Origin: Dipylidium caninum
Lineage: Eukaryota; Platyhelminthes; Cestoda; Cyclophyllidea; Dipylidiidae
Length of the DNA stretch: 64,000 nt
NCBI GenBank assembly: GCA_017562135.1
Contig: QEYB01000725.1
Location: 526,146 to 590,145, forward strand
Reading direction: 5' to 3'
Within the stretch, counting starts at the first letter, position 1. Every line of letters starts with the position of its first letter. A model generated the notes under the pieces. That model saw nothing but the letters and a program-made list of their open reading frames with translations. It was not told the DNA's origin and searched no databases. The translations under genes and the position numbers were made by a program. This document shows positions 53,787 to 64,000 of this stretch, piece after piece.

Positions 53787-56472
53787 GAGCGTGAGGAAGA
53801 GTTACGACTATTTGATATTTTTAATCAAGCTTGACGTATACAACGGGTTTGCAGAATACACTGATCACTTCCTCCAGATCGTTAAGACGACTTTCTAAGT
53901 TTGCGTGGAGATTGCGTGAACGGCTTGTTGTCGTGAGGTTCGGGGCCCGGGCGAGCTCCTCCAATGTTTTGGTGCGGGCTAAAAGTCGAAACACTTTGCT
54001 CTCACTCTCCTTCCTGGCTTGGATTGTCGAACCGCCTATTTTAATGGGTACAGGCTGTTTCGGTGGGTCTTTCCGCCGATACTTTAGGCTGATTTTGCTG
54101 CTGTCGCCAGTGGAGTGTAGGGTTACGTACCGTCTTCAAGTGTGCACAGTGTCTTTGCTCTCTCCTCTTCTGTCACCCTTCTGTGGCCTGGAGGTGTCGG
54201 GCCCCTTTCCTTGGTTTTTTTCTCAGCTGGCGTATCTTTGGGAGCTTCACTATTCTTGCCTAGAAGGCTTATAAAGGAGGGAGGGAGGGGAGGGAGGGGA
54301 GGGGGGAGTTGGCTAATTAGTTAGTTAAGACCTCGGTGGGGGCACGGTGGTGTACTATGCACGCGCTTCTTACTCGAGTGCTGACTTGGCGAAGTTTCGC
54401 CACTGGGGACTTGGTGGCCGCGGGGACTGAGCACCGGTCGGTCGGGGGTCTGTGCAGGGGCCACTGGGGATGGCGTTAGTGTTATCGCGCATGCAGTTGA
54501 GGCTCCTTCTGGCGAGGTGGGTCTATATGGAGGGGTGCGGAAGGAGGCCAGTGGCTGAGCACAAGTGAGTGGGTCTTACGAACAGTGCATACATCTTTGG
54601 TGGAGGAGGTTCTTGGCGCGTTTGTTTTCGTCTGACTGCCTCGCTGTGTTGTTGGCCCCATAGGGGCTTTCCTCGAAGCCGTCATTTTGCCCAGCTGGCT
54701 GGTGCTTTGGTGAGCTTTCGGTGAGCCTCCATGCATTGTTAGTGAGTCGGTGGCGGCAGCGTCCGCGACTGCGAGAGCGTGCTCCTCACTTTGAATGCGG
54801 CGACTGGCGTCGGCGGGGCTTGTATGCAGATATGATTCAGTCTGAAAAGGCGAACTGGTTTGGCAGTTCTCACGTGAGTGTGTTGTGTGTCCGACTTGGC
54901 TCTGCCAGCGCTGGGACAGAAAACGCTTAGTTAAGAGTGTGTATACTTAGATAAGTGGGAGTTTTTGGAGAGACGGGGGCGTAGAGTTGGTGCTCTGCAT
55001 ACGAGGCATTGGTTGAGCTGGAAGTAGGCATTTGAAGAGCGTAGCAGGGTGTGGGGACAGGGACAGCGCAATGGGTGGAATGGGTTTTGGTGTGCATTTT
55101 ATGACTTGGTGCGTTCGGCGAACCTCTGGCGGCTAGTTTAAGTCAATTGGAGAGGCGCATGTGATGGTGATGCGCCTGAAATGGAGGTGAGTCGCCTAGT
55201 CCAGTAACATTCAGAAGGCAATGATACCGATTTTTGTTTGCCGGCTGGACCTGTAGGGGTTCCGCGAGTATCCGGCTGGGCAACATGACCGACAAAGGCA
55301 GCAAACAGTGAAACTAAGCACCTTATTGCGATGGAAGGGGAGTTGGCACGAGTACAGTCTTACTGATTCTCGTCTTGCCGCAGACCGCTCCTTGTGCTTG
55401 GAACAGACATCATTGAGGTGGTGGACATAAGTGCTTATCCCTGCATTTGAGGCGAGGGCGAGTCGTGGTCGTGTCGCGCCTTCAAGGTGGGTCGACTTCG
55501 CCGAATGCACTCTCAGAATGTTCTCGCGAATGAAGTCCTTCCTGCCTGTAGAAGGCGGATTCTTAGCAAGACACTCTTCGCGCAAATAGCCCCCATTAAT
55601 GGGGAACTAAATGGTAGGCACCTGGGATATTTTGAGGTTGGTCGCCACTTCTGACGATGGAGTTCGCTGCGCATGGCTTCGGTGCATTCTGCCAGTCCAG
55701 TATATTCAGGATATTGCATTCACCGGGATTCATTTTTTTATTAGTCTACAAGGTGTACGCACAATGGGGAATGAAAAATGTGTAAAGACAACCTCCTCTA
55801 CAGATAATGTTACTGGAAGTGAGCACGAAACTTTGGGCTCATGTTCTGTGCGAAAAGTAGAAACAACGAAGAGGGAATTAAACAAGCTCTATGCGTCCAC
55901 AAATTCTGTAGGTAGATAAATGAGGTTTCTAATGAGCCTAGAGGAGAATAAGACGCAAGTTACTCTCTGTCAAGAATCAAACGTCACCCAGGAAAAATGA
56001 TTTTAGTGTATACTTGCGCGGATTTAGAGCTATACATGTCACGAATGCTCACCAAGGCTGCGGGGGTCTCGCGACTGACAAACTCGCCTCGCGTTCTCCG
56101 CTGTTTAGATACTTCATGTCATCAAGTAAAATAAACAAGCAAAGGACTTTTTCAAACTTTGATTTTGCACGGTTTAATTTTCCATCTCTTACTAGATTAT
56201 TAGCCTCAGTGTGTAGTATACACGTTAATCCGACCTCGCCCACCATTGTACTAGCCCGTGTGGACACATTTGCTTGCTGGATTTCTTGTCCAAGGTGTGC
56301 ATATCTTTCCTTGTAATGTGCTTTTATGTTGTCGGCTCTATAGCATAGAGACTTTTGGTTGGAAGAAGCTTTGTTAACTCAGTGATGTATAGGAGCGTTG
56401 CTAAGGCCACGAGTTGTCTGCAAGTTCCGTCTTATTTCGAGGAATTTCGCGTTTTGCAGCATACTTGCATTA
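53787..56472 (+). other. Non-coding spacer between RTN4IP1 and MXRA7 (copy B)
   Basis: The counterpart of 41868-44542. The G-rich tract is expanded here (54277-54308). No constrained frame was seen. Confidence 0.5.
54277..54308 (+). repeat. GGAG/GGGA tract, length-variable among copies
   Basis: The tract GGAGGGAGGG... is about twice as long here as in copy A (42356-42372). A third arrangement is on the opposite strand in copy C (59813-59836). It is potentially G-quadruplex forming. Confidence 0.8.
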
Positions 56473-57163
56473 ATGGAGCCAATCTCCTCAGAGTTTCCTA
56501 CCTTGTTTCACACATTTCTTACCGTTTGCGCGGGCCTTGTTGGAGTACTCGTGCTTCGTTACTCCCTGCGAGGTCGAAATTCCTCACCGGTGGATAGAAG
56601 GCCTCCAGGTGAGTGGAAGCTGATATTGAAACGTGAGCCCTCCTATGTGGTAATGAGTGGAGATAAGTGTTCGTTTCGCTAGCTTTCATGTTGTGGTTGG
56701 CTTTGTGGAAAATGCGTAGTGTCGTTGCCCCTTTCGCCTAGCCTCGCGTGTGACCGTCGCTCCCGAGGTGGACGTTCGTACTAACCGAATTAATTCATAC
56801 ATCTGTGATGTCTACAAGTAGCCGTACCTGTGAGACTCTCAGGTTAACTTCTTAGCTTCCTATTTGCATGTCTGTGAAGTGCACACGTTGTTTGGTGACC
56901 AATTTTCAGTGAAAAGGGAAGAACTGGTGTCTCACCTTCCCTCACACGTGAAGCGGTTACGCGAGTCACAACGGTTGGCCGAGCTGAGTGTCAAGGAGCG
57001 GGAGGCTGAAATGCGTGCGAGAAGCGATCAATTAGCTGCAATTCTGGAGGTGATGCGCAAGCAGCCGGAGCACTTTGGGAACGTATCGCAGGCCGACCTT
57101 TTCGCTCAGCTCTCCACCTACTACAATTCCACCACCGTGGTCAATCCATCACCCTTGTTCTAA
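56473..57163 (+). CDS. MXRA7: MXRA7-like membrane protein, copy B
   Basis: Exons 56473-56608 and 56910-57163 encode the same 129 residues as copy A. The only coding difference is a silent TCT to TCC; the intron differs by one T. Membrane helix, basic flank and C-terminal helical domain are as in copy A. Both copies look intact and could be expressed. About 1.2 kb including this gene is almost identical between the copies, unlike the spacer upstream, which suggests recent gene conversion or collapse and re-expansion in assembly. Confidence 0.8.
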
Positions 57164-57599
57164 TGCGAAGACGTTACTTCTCACAGTGAGAACAGTATTT
57201 GTAGTGCAAAGTCGTATTTTTTGTGCTTTATGTCCTTGTGTTGTGTTCATTTATTTGGTGCGTGAAATAATTGTACAGTAGCTCTTTCATAATCTTGTTA
57301 ATGTTCCATGGTGGTGTGATTGATTAGTAATGTGTGAAGAAGACGTGATTCACTTCTCTCGCTATTCAGCGAATGTGGTAGGACGCGCCAAGATTTTCCG
57401 ATTGCTTTGACGAAGACTTGCCTCCCCTCAAAGTGTTAGACAGTTGACTGAAATGGAAGAGTTAGTCTTAGGCTTTCTTTCATCAGAGGAAAAGGGCAAA
57501 ATGAGGTCCTAGGTCGTATGTATGTTTGCCATGCGAACAAGCGGTCACGTCTGCTATTCTTATCAGGCGAAGGGGCGTGAATAGTATGTGACATTTTAA

Positions 57600-58399
57600 G
57601 GGGGGAGTTGAGCATAATTGGGTCAGATTATGAGGTAGATTCGTGAAAGACTCGTTCGGAGAGGCTACCCACTCCCCGTCCAGGCGCTTTGCTCAAATCG
57701 CACCTCCCTTTCCGCCTCGAAAGAGAGTTGACACTCTCGTTGGTCGATGACACCATTTAACGAAACGAGTCTTCACTTATTCATAAATGCCCTCACTCGT
57801 CGAATCATCCACTTTCACTACGTTCTTCGTCCATCAGCACAGCAGATGACACGGGCGTAGAGCCATTTAATGGTGAATCACCCACTTGCCATGTTATCTG
57901 CCTCCTCTGACCACGCACGCACACACACACACACACACACACGATGCTGAAGTGGTGATTCAGTCATGTGTGCATTTGGGATGGGGGCGAGGCAGGGAGG
58001 GCGGCAGGTAGGCAGAGGGAGAAAGGGAGGGAAGGCGGGAAGGCGGGAGGGAGGGTGAAGAGAGGGATTGACCCCCGCAGTAACCTCCTCTGCCAGCCGG
58101 TTATGCGTTGAGTCACCTCAGCTGCAGTCGCTCGGGGTCAGGCACACCACCCACCACCGGCCCACCGGCCACCACTGCAATCACCGTCACGTTGGTGGTG
58201 GTGGTGGTGGGGTCAACTAACTCAGCTAACAGTCGGGACGCGGACAACCCGTGGACGGGTCACTCCACATGGAAAGACACCGGGACACATCACAGAGGGC
58301 GATGGTCTTTTCAACTCACAACACAACACACCAACTGCCCCCCCGGCCACCCGCCCCCCGCCCCACGGACAGCTCACCGGACCGTGGCTAATTAGCTAC
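57600..58399. other. Unique spacer, no gene seen
   Basis: It contains an (AC)n microsatellite and a G-rich AGGGAGGG-type stretch (57988-58060), then Pro/Thr-rich plus-strand frames. No further BTAF1-like exon was found here although one would be expected downstream on the minus strand. Confidence 0.4.
57913..57942 (+). repeat. (AC)n microsatellite
   Basis: About 13 AC/GC dinucleotide units in the unique spacer right of copy B. Confidence 0.9.
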
Positions 58400-58717
58400 A
58401 AGGTGGACGTACGCGACTCGTTGATCAAGACTGCCCACGTAAACACGCGGGTCGAGCAATCTCCGGTCCGGAACGAAACGCCTCACCTCACCCTGCCAAT
58501 GTGCGCACAGAGTGGCCGGACAGATGACCAGCGACATGCCCACATCGCCGCCGTCATCGCTCGTGTCGGCGGACCTGCGATGCGCACAAAGGCGGCTGCG
58601 GTTGCGGTCGCCTTGGCTGTGGTGGGAGACAAGAGCACAAATGGTTTGCAAGGTTTTGCCGAGACCCAGATCGTCCGCGAGAATCCCGTGCAATCCGTAT
58701 TGTTTGAGAAAGAATAA
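58400..58717 (-). pseudogene. BTAF1: Orphan BTAF1/Mot1-type ATPase exon
   Basis: On the minus strand this segment reads LFFLKQYGLHGILADDLGLG then KTLQTICAL, an acidic insert, and SLVICPATLCAHWQGEVRRF. It ends at a possible GTAGCT donor. The Walker A context DDLGLGKT with Asp-Asp (rather than Asp-Glu) and the ICPATLCAHW block are typical of BTAF1/Mot1, the Swi2/Snf2 ATPase that removes TBP from DNA. Only this one exon-sized piece exists in the window. No acceptor AG lies directly upstream, and homology stops near 58717 shortly before sequence of the inverted repeat begins. It is either a gene fragment cut by the rearrangement or one exon of a gene whose other parts were lost or misassembled. 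Confidence 0.6.
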
Positions 58718-58740
58718 GTAAATTGAAGAGGTGTTGGGGG

Positions 58741-61700
58741 CATAGACCCTGTCGCCTTCCCCTCTGCGTCGGTTCCCCCTTTCATCACAGACCATGAGCC
58801 GAACGACTCGTGAATGCGAGACCCCGGATATACCGGAAGCCATGCGCAGTGACCACCACCGTCAAAAGTTGCGACAAACCCCAAAAATAGCCCAGGTGTT
58901 TAACATTTATTTCAACTTTAACGGGAAACAGTGACTTGCTGAGAAACAGCACCTTATGCGCTCTCCAATTGACTTAAACTAGCCGCCAGAGGTTCGCCGA
59001 ACGCACCAAGTCATAAAATGCACACCAAAACCCATTCCACCCATTGCGCTGTCCCTGTCCCCACACCCTGCTACGCTCTTCAAATGCCTACTTCCAGCTC
59101 AACCAATGCCTCGTATGCAGAGCACCAACTCTACGCCCCCGTCTCTCCAAAAACTCCCACTTATCTAAGTATACACACTCTTAACTAAGCGTTTTCTGTC
59201 CCAGCGCTGGCAGAGCCAAGTCGGACACACAACACACTCACTGAGAACTGCCAAACCAGTTCGCCTTTTCAGACTGAATCATATCTGCATACAAGCCCCG
59301 CCGACGCCAGTCGCCGCATTCAAAGTGAGGAGCACGCTCTCGCAGTCGCGGACGCTGCCGCCACCGACTCACTAACAATGCATGGAGGCTCACCGAAAAG
59401 CTCACCAAAGCACCAGCACAGCTGGGCAAAATGACGGCTTCGAGGAAAGCCCCTATGGGGCCAACAACACAGCGAGGCAGTCAGACGAAAACAAACGCGC
59501 CAAGAACCTCCTCCCACCAAAGATGTATGCACTGTTCGTAAGACCCACTCACTTGTGCTCAGCCACTGGGCCTCCTTCCGCACCCCTCCATATAGACCCA
59601 CCTCGCCAGAAGGAGCCTCAACTGCATGCGCGATAACACTAACGCCATCCCCAGTGGCCCCCTGCACAGACCCCCGACCGACCGGTGCTCAGTCCCCCGC
59701 GGCCACCAAGTCCCCAGTGGCGAAACTTCGCCAAGTCAGCACTCGAGTAAGAAGCGCGTGCATAGTACACCACCGTGCCCCACCGAGGTCTTAACTAACT
59801 AATTAGCCAACTCCCCCCTCCCCTCCCTCCTCCTCCCTCCTTTATAAGCCTTCTAGGCAAGAAAATAGTGAAGCTCCCAAAGATACGCCAGCTGAGAAAA
59901 AAAACCAAGGAAAGGGGCCCGACACCTCCAGGCCACAGAAGGGTGACAGAAGAGGAGAGAGCAAAGACACTGTGCACACTTGAAGACGGTACGTAACCCT
60001 ACACTCCACTGGCGACAGCAGCAAAATCAGCCTAAAGTATCGGCGGAAAGACCCACCGAAACAGCCTGTACCCATTAAAATAGGCGGTTCGACAATCCAA
60101 GCCCAGGAAGGAGAGTGAGAGCAAAGTGTTTCGACTTTTAGCCCGCACCAAAACATTGGAGGAGCTCGCCCGGGCCCCGAACCTCACGACAACAAGCCGT
60201 TCACGCAATCTCCACGCAAACTTAGAAAGTCGTCTTAACTGATCTGAGGAAGTGATCAGTGTATTCTGCAAACCCGTTGTATACGTCAAGCTTGATTAAA
60301 AATATCCAAATAGTCGTAACTCTTCCTCACGCTCTTACTCGGTCCTTACCACAATTTTTCCATTGTTACCGCCTTCAGCGAGTTTTCGAAGTGCCTCCGG
60401 CACCCGGTCAAAAGTGAACACCTCCTCGATGGGGACGTTGATTTGGCCTTGAACTAGCCACTTCGCCAGTATTTCAAGACGCTGTTTACTGGGTTTCAAA
60501 GAACGCCCAACGCAGAGGAGTGCTCACGTGTCCTGAGAGCAAAGTGTGCAGATTTGAGTAGGCCAACGAGGACAGAGAAGTCGGCGAAAACCACTGAGGA
60601 GACCCCGTTGATCAATAGATTTAAGGAGTGGAGGATTCAAGGTGATGTAGCGTGATGCAGAGGAGGACACGAGATTTCGGGAGGAGAGGGAAACATGCCT
60701 GTAACTCAAAAATCGCACCATTCTGAGCAGTCTGACTGTTCTCGACAGTTATCCAGAATCTTTCGGTCTCACACAATCGATGATATGTCATACTCGAAGC
60801 CTGGAGAGGGCAGTTGGGGTGCCAAAATAACCTATTGAGGAAATTCTTCTTATTAGATAGAAGGATCAGAGTGTAATCTTACCTCGTCTACACCTAATGA
60901 GGACTTTATGTCTGATTCTTTCACACATGGCGGAGCTGTAACCATTAGGAGAGTTGCTCCGCGATCTGTGCTAATTGCAAAGCACCGTCCCAGCGGCATC
61001 CATTGCTTCAGCAGCCAGAATCCATTGTAGTTTTTCGCACAGCAAAACCAAACTTGTGAGACTGGCAATTGGTATAGCAAGGGCAGACAAGTTCCCATGC
61101 TCACTGGTCACTGGCGGAAGAGGATGCACCCCGCCCACACACACAAGTATGTCGTCTATAGTGGGTGTTCTGGTAAGAAGAAGAAAGAGGTAGAATTCGT
61201 GCTTGCATCAGCCTCAATGTCGGCAAAAGTGGTCGAAAAAAATAGGGGCAATTGCGCAGATGTGTGGTCGGATAAAATGGGATGACGTTAGGACTTGCCA
61301 GCAGATGAGATGTAGTCAATGAAGTTGCAAAGACACGACGACTGCCATATTACCTCTGGACGATTGTGTGTGGTTTGCAGTAATAGTCCTCTCAACCAGG
61401 CCCTGACAGTCGACAACGCGCACGCTCGCGAAGGCGCGCCAGCGGCCCACCAATGGATTAAAAGAGCAGCGGACGATTGGCAATTTAAGGGTTGTTCAGT
61501 GTCACTAATTATTGTTAGGTGTTTTTCGCGGGCTCTCTTGGACATTTCGTGGATAGGATCGCGTCTGTACGGCGTAATCCTTGGCATTGGCTGTTTAGAT
61601 ATTAATTTACAAGAACTGAGAGTAAATTCATAAAGATGTAATCTATGGCACCAGATCAAACTAGAGTTAGGATTGGTGGCTCGCGCAAAAAACGGGGGCT

Positions 61701-64000
61701 GAACAAGTAAGGTGGCGAGCACCGGGCATAAGGAGACACTGGAACCGTAAACATCGCTCAGGCGTTCACGGGAACACGATTGACTCTATCGTAACCATTG
61801 GCAACGAAGCAGACGCTGAGCGTGAACTGTTGATGAGCTTGAGTCCACGCATTCCTCTCCATGTAGAGGTATTATTTATTTGCAATAAGAAGCACCCTGC
61901 TCACCTCCTTTCCACGCAAGTTACCGGGTTCTTATGATCACGTCGACTCCTGATGAGTATTTCGAAGCGAGTGCTTGCAATTGAAACACGGAGGACGTAT
62001 TGCTCTCCGTTCTTATCACCAACTAACGTAATGGCAGTCGTCTTGGAGAGTCCATTTTGACACGGCGATGACGGGTTTACGATTCAAATAGGCTGTGCAT
62101 TTGATTTCTGAGAGAAACTGTTCATTCACTAACCTACCTTCGGCGTTGATTTTGGTCTGGGAGTCGATTATTGGGTGGTAAACTTCCCCAACCTAAGCGC
62201 GAAACGAGTACGAGTTATGCACCAGGACCGAATTTCATACTACACCGTTCGTTTTTAATAGTATTCGAGTGTGTGTGTAACGCTTATTGTTTACGGCGAG
62301 GTGGACATGCAGGCGACAAAGGGAAAATCTGTGACGAAGAGGACTAGCAAAACAACATGTCCCAAGGGGCCCCCCAGTAGATGCCTCAATTAAGTGCATT
62401 TGCTTTTAGTTAGTGCTTTCATGCACAACGGTCGGCGCTAGAGGAAGAACGCATTCACTATGAAGCTCGTGAACCTTTTGCCAGCACACAGATGAGTTGT
62501 CCACTTGCCGCCTTCCTCCTCACCTGCTACGCACTACCCAATAAGAATGGAGCCGCATTTGCACTGCAGACCTTGCCAAATGTTGTGAGAGAAAACGGGG
62601 CGTAAAGGACGCTTTACCGCCTGTCGAAAACAATCTCTCTTCTAGCGCATGTCTGCGCCAGAAGAGGTGTGGTGCACACATTGAGCGTACCTGGAAGTGG
62701 AGTAGTATGCTCAACGGAACCGAGGGAGCAGTGATTCGAGAGGAGTGAAACTTGCGCTCTAGATTCGATTTCTGTGCTTACCGCACTTATCCATGCAGGA
62801 CTCTTTGCAACCTCTTGTTTATGACCACTCCACTTCCAACATTCCAAGGTTCTTACTATTGCTATGATAGCCGTCTTCTGTGTCGCTGTGGGCTCTTCAC
62901 CTTTGCACACGCAGAGAGGGTAAAATGAATCCAAGAAAAGTCGTTGTCCAATTTCCAACGGCCCAGTTTTGGCCAGTTAAGCATAATTGAAACTGCTTTT
63001 TCATCCTCTGTCTTCCCGCCAGCGGACCTCGGGCCGTCCCCAACTCGGTCCGGGATCAAAATGCGCGGTCTGACCTTAAGTCCCGAGAATTTTGCCTCGC
63101 ATGCTGTAAGTTACGGGGGTAGGGTCACGACTGTTTGCCTTTCAGATTAAGAGCGAAGGCTATTCACGAGGTTAAAAACATGCGAAATCTCTCCGAGGTA
63201 TCTGCTAAAATTTCATCGTTATCAGCTCAAACTTGTAAAACATATGCACACTAGCGCAGACGATAAGAATACAAATTCAATTTAGCTCTGTACCACCCTC
63301 CCAGGTCTGTTATAACAGTGAAGGTGCCGCCCTCCTGGAGCTCTCTTTCGGCCACCGCTGCACACACTGGTGGCCGGCGAGACCTTACTGTCCGGAGTTG
63401 TATTGCACCCGACGAGGGTACTATTCGAGCGAAGGTAGGCGCGGACGGAAGCGCAGCGAAGAAATTGTGAAGCGAAAGGGAAAGCTGCTGGAGGGAAGAA
63501 CTCGCTTGCAACTCCGGCCACTGACAGCAACCCCACTTGCAAATCGGGCAGTTGTGGAGCGAGTCGGGCAAACTTCACGCAGGCGTAAATAATTCCCGTA
63601 TCGCACTGTGTGGGAACAGCTCGCACCTGGATCAGAGGTATTGCTCACTCATTCGTTCGCAATGTTCATATCGGCTTTCTCAAGTGAATCCACGGGTTGC
63701 AGCCTCCACAACAGAGGGAATTGGTCCGATGCGAAAGAGCTACAAGCGGGACCCTGAGAAAACTGTCACTAATAGGCGATACCAAATAGCAAAGGACCAA
63801 GGATCACAAAGCAAGCATGACAGAACGACAGGAGAGTTTTTATTATAAACGGTTAGACAAACAAGAGGATTGCCCCGTTAAAAGAGCCTTGAGAAGAGGA
63901 CCTTACTTTTCTTAAAAGGGAAGGAAAAAGTACTGCCCTGCAAGATGGGCCGTTCGTTGCAGTCGTAAGACTAAGAACATCTCTCTCGTTTTTTTTCCTT
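58741..64000 (-). repeat. Inverted copy C (right arm of the palindrome)
   Basis: From 58953 to the window end the sequence is the reverse complement of 50275-55150. The short piece at about 58780-58895 is a diverged inverted match to 43.69-43.77 kb (55.62-55.70 kb), so about 450 bp between these parts is missing. Differences from copy B are dominated by one-base insertions and deletions. They are sparse in 58.95-61.0 kb and dense beyond about 61.9 kb. That gradient resembles unpolished long-read sequence. Confidence 0.88.
60335..60982 (-). pseudogene. RTN4IP1: RTN4IP1 copy C, truncated and frame-broken
   Basis: This is the inverted counterpart of copy B, with the same truncated 5' part, the same intron and the same last exon ending at 60335. 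Two insertions near GGTTTTCGCCGACTTC (copy B GGTTTCGCGACTTC) and one extra base in the GGGTTTCAAAGAACG stretch break the frame. It agrees with copy B in lacking the extra base that breaks copy A. Confidence 0.8.

Larger units (their letters stand above)
50275..55150 (+). repeat. Left arm of a large palindrome (B arm)
   Basis: This segment recurs in reverse complement at about 58953-64000. The 50.28-53.14 kb part is shared only with the inverted copy, and the 53.20-55.15 kb part is shared with copies A and C. The spacer between the arms is about 3.8 kb. The arm probably continues left of 50.27 kb, because the right arm runs off the window. Confidence 0.9.
53202..57599 (+). repeat. Segmental duplication, copy B (direct)
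   Basis: Direct repeat of 41282-45652. Homology ends near 57549 (copy A 45619), and after a short unmatched piece an AATAGTATGTG...CATTTTAA string is shared, so the true edge is near 57599. Past that the flanks are unrelated. Confidence 0.92.

Noticed and set aside
41282..64000. Mobile element (LTR or TRIM-like retrotransposon, or Penelope-type) as the cause of the three copies
   Set aside because: No terminal repeats with TG...CA ends, primer-binding site, reverse transcriptase or transposase motif was seen, and copy edges fall inside genes at arbitrary points. A segmental duplication fits better.

Overview
The window reads as nuclear DNA of a flatworm, most likely a cestode. It holds spliced protein genes with GT-AG introns (the shortest 34 and 50 nt), no bacterial-type operons, and animal-specific families: CK1 delta/epsilon kinase, MTMR9, MPC2, TMEM184, a neuregulin-type ligand, RTN4IP1 and MXRA7. 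The phylum call is inference from gene set, intron sizes and base composition; no species marker was seen. All exon models were built by hand from splice signals, frame continuity and remembered family motifs.

Left part (1-32 kb). The 3' end of an unrecognised plus-strand gene (105-2116) is followed by a minus-strand casein kinase 1 gene of seven exons (2979-16787) with large introns. Next come a plus-strand MTMR9 pseudophosphatase gene of 14 exons (18050-22852), a compact two-exon MPC2 gene (24043-24465) and a plus-strand TMEM184A/B gene (26045-30498) with two one-base frame breaks in homopolymers. Two very short minus-strand ORFs lie beside MTMR9.

Middle (32-40 kb). A minus-strand gene of nine coding exons (32206-38029) encodes a neuregulin-like membrane ligand: an N-terminal neuregulin-type domain, an Ig domain, an EGF module, one transmembrane helix and a Pro-rich tail. 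Its putative signal peptide is out of frame with the rest by one base.

Right part (40-64 kb). This is a segmentally duplicated block. Copy A (about 41.28-45.65 kb) carries the 3' half of RTN4IP1 plus MXRA7. Copy B (about 53.20-57.60 kb) repeats it directly, and copy C (about 58.95-64.0 kb) is an inverted, indel-rich image of 50.3-55.15 kb. The result is a palindrome with arms of about 5 kb and a spacer of about 3.8 kb. RTN4IP1 is damaged differently in each copy, while MXRA7 is intact and nearly identical in A and B. A lone BTAF1/Mot1 ATPase exon sits at the edge of copy C. The palindrome may be a real recent rearrangement or an assembly or read artefact; copy C looks like unpolished long-read sequence.

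No operon-like cooperation is apparent. The genes are ordinary signalling (CK1, neuregulin), membrane-trafficking (MTMR9) and mitochondrial (MPC2, RTN4IP1) functions. The unusual content is the duplication block, the complete neuregulin architecture, a GC-AG intron in CK1 and the recurring single-base frame breaks.
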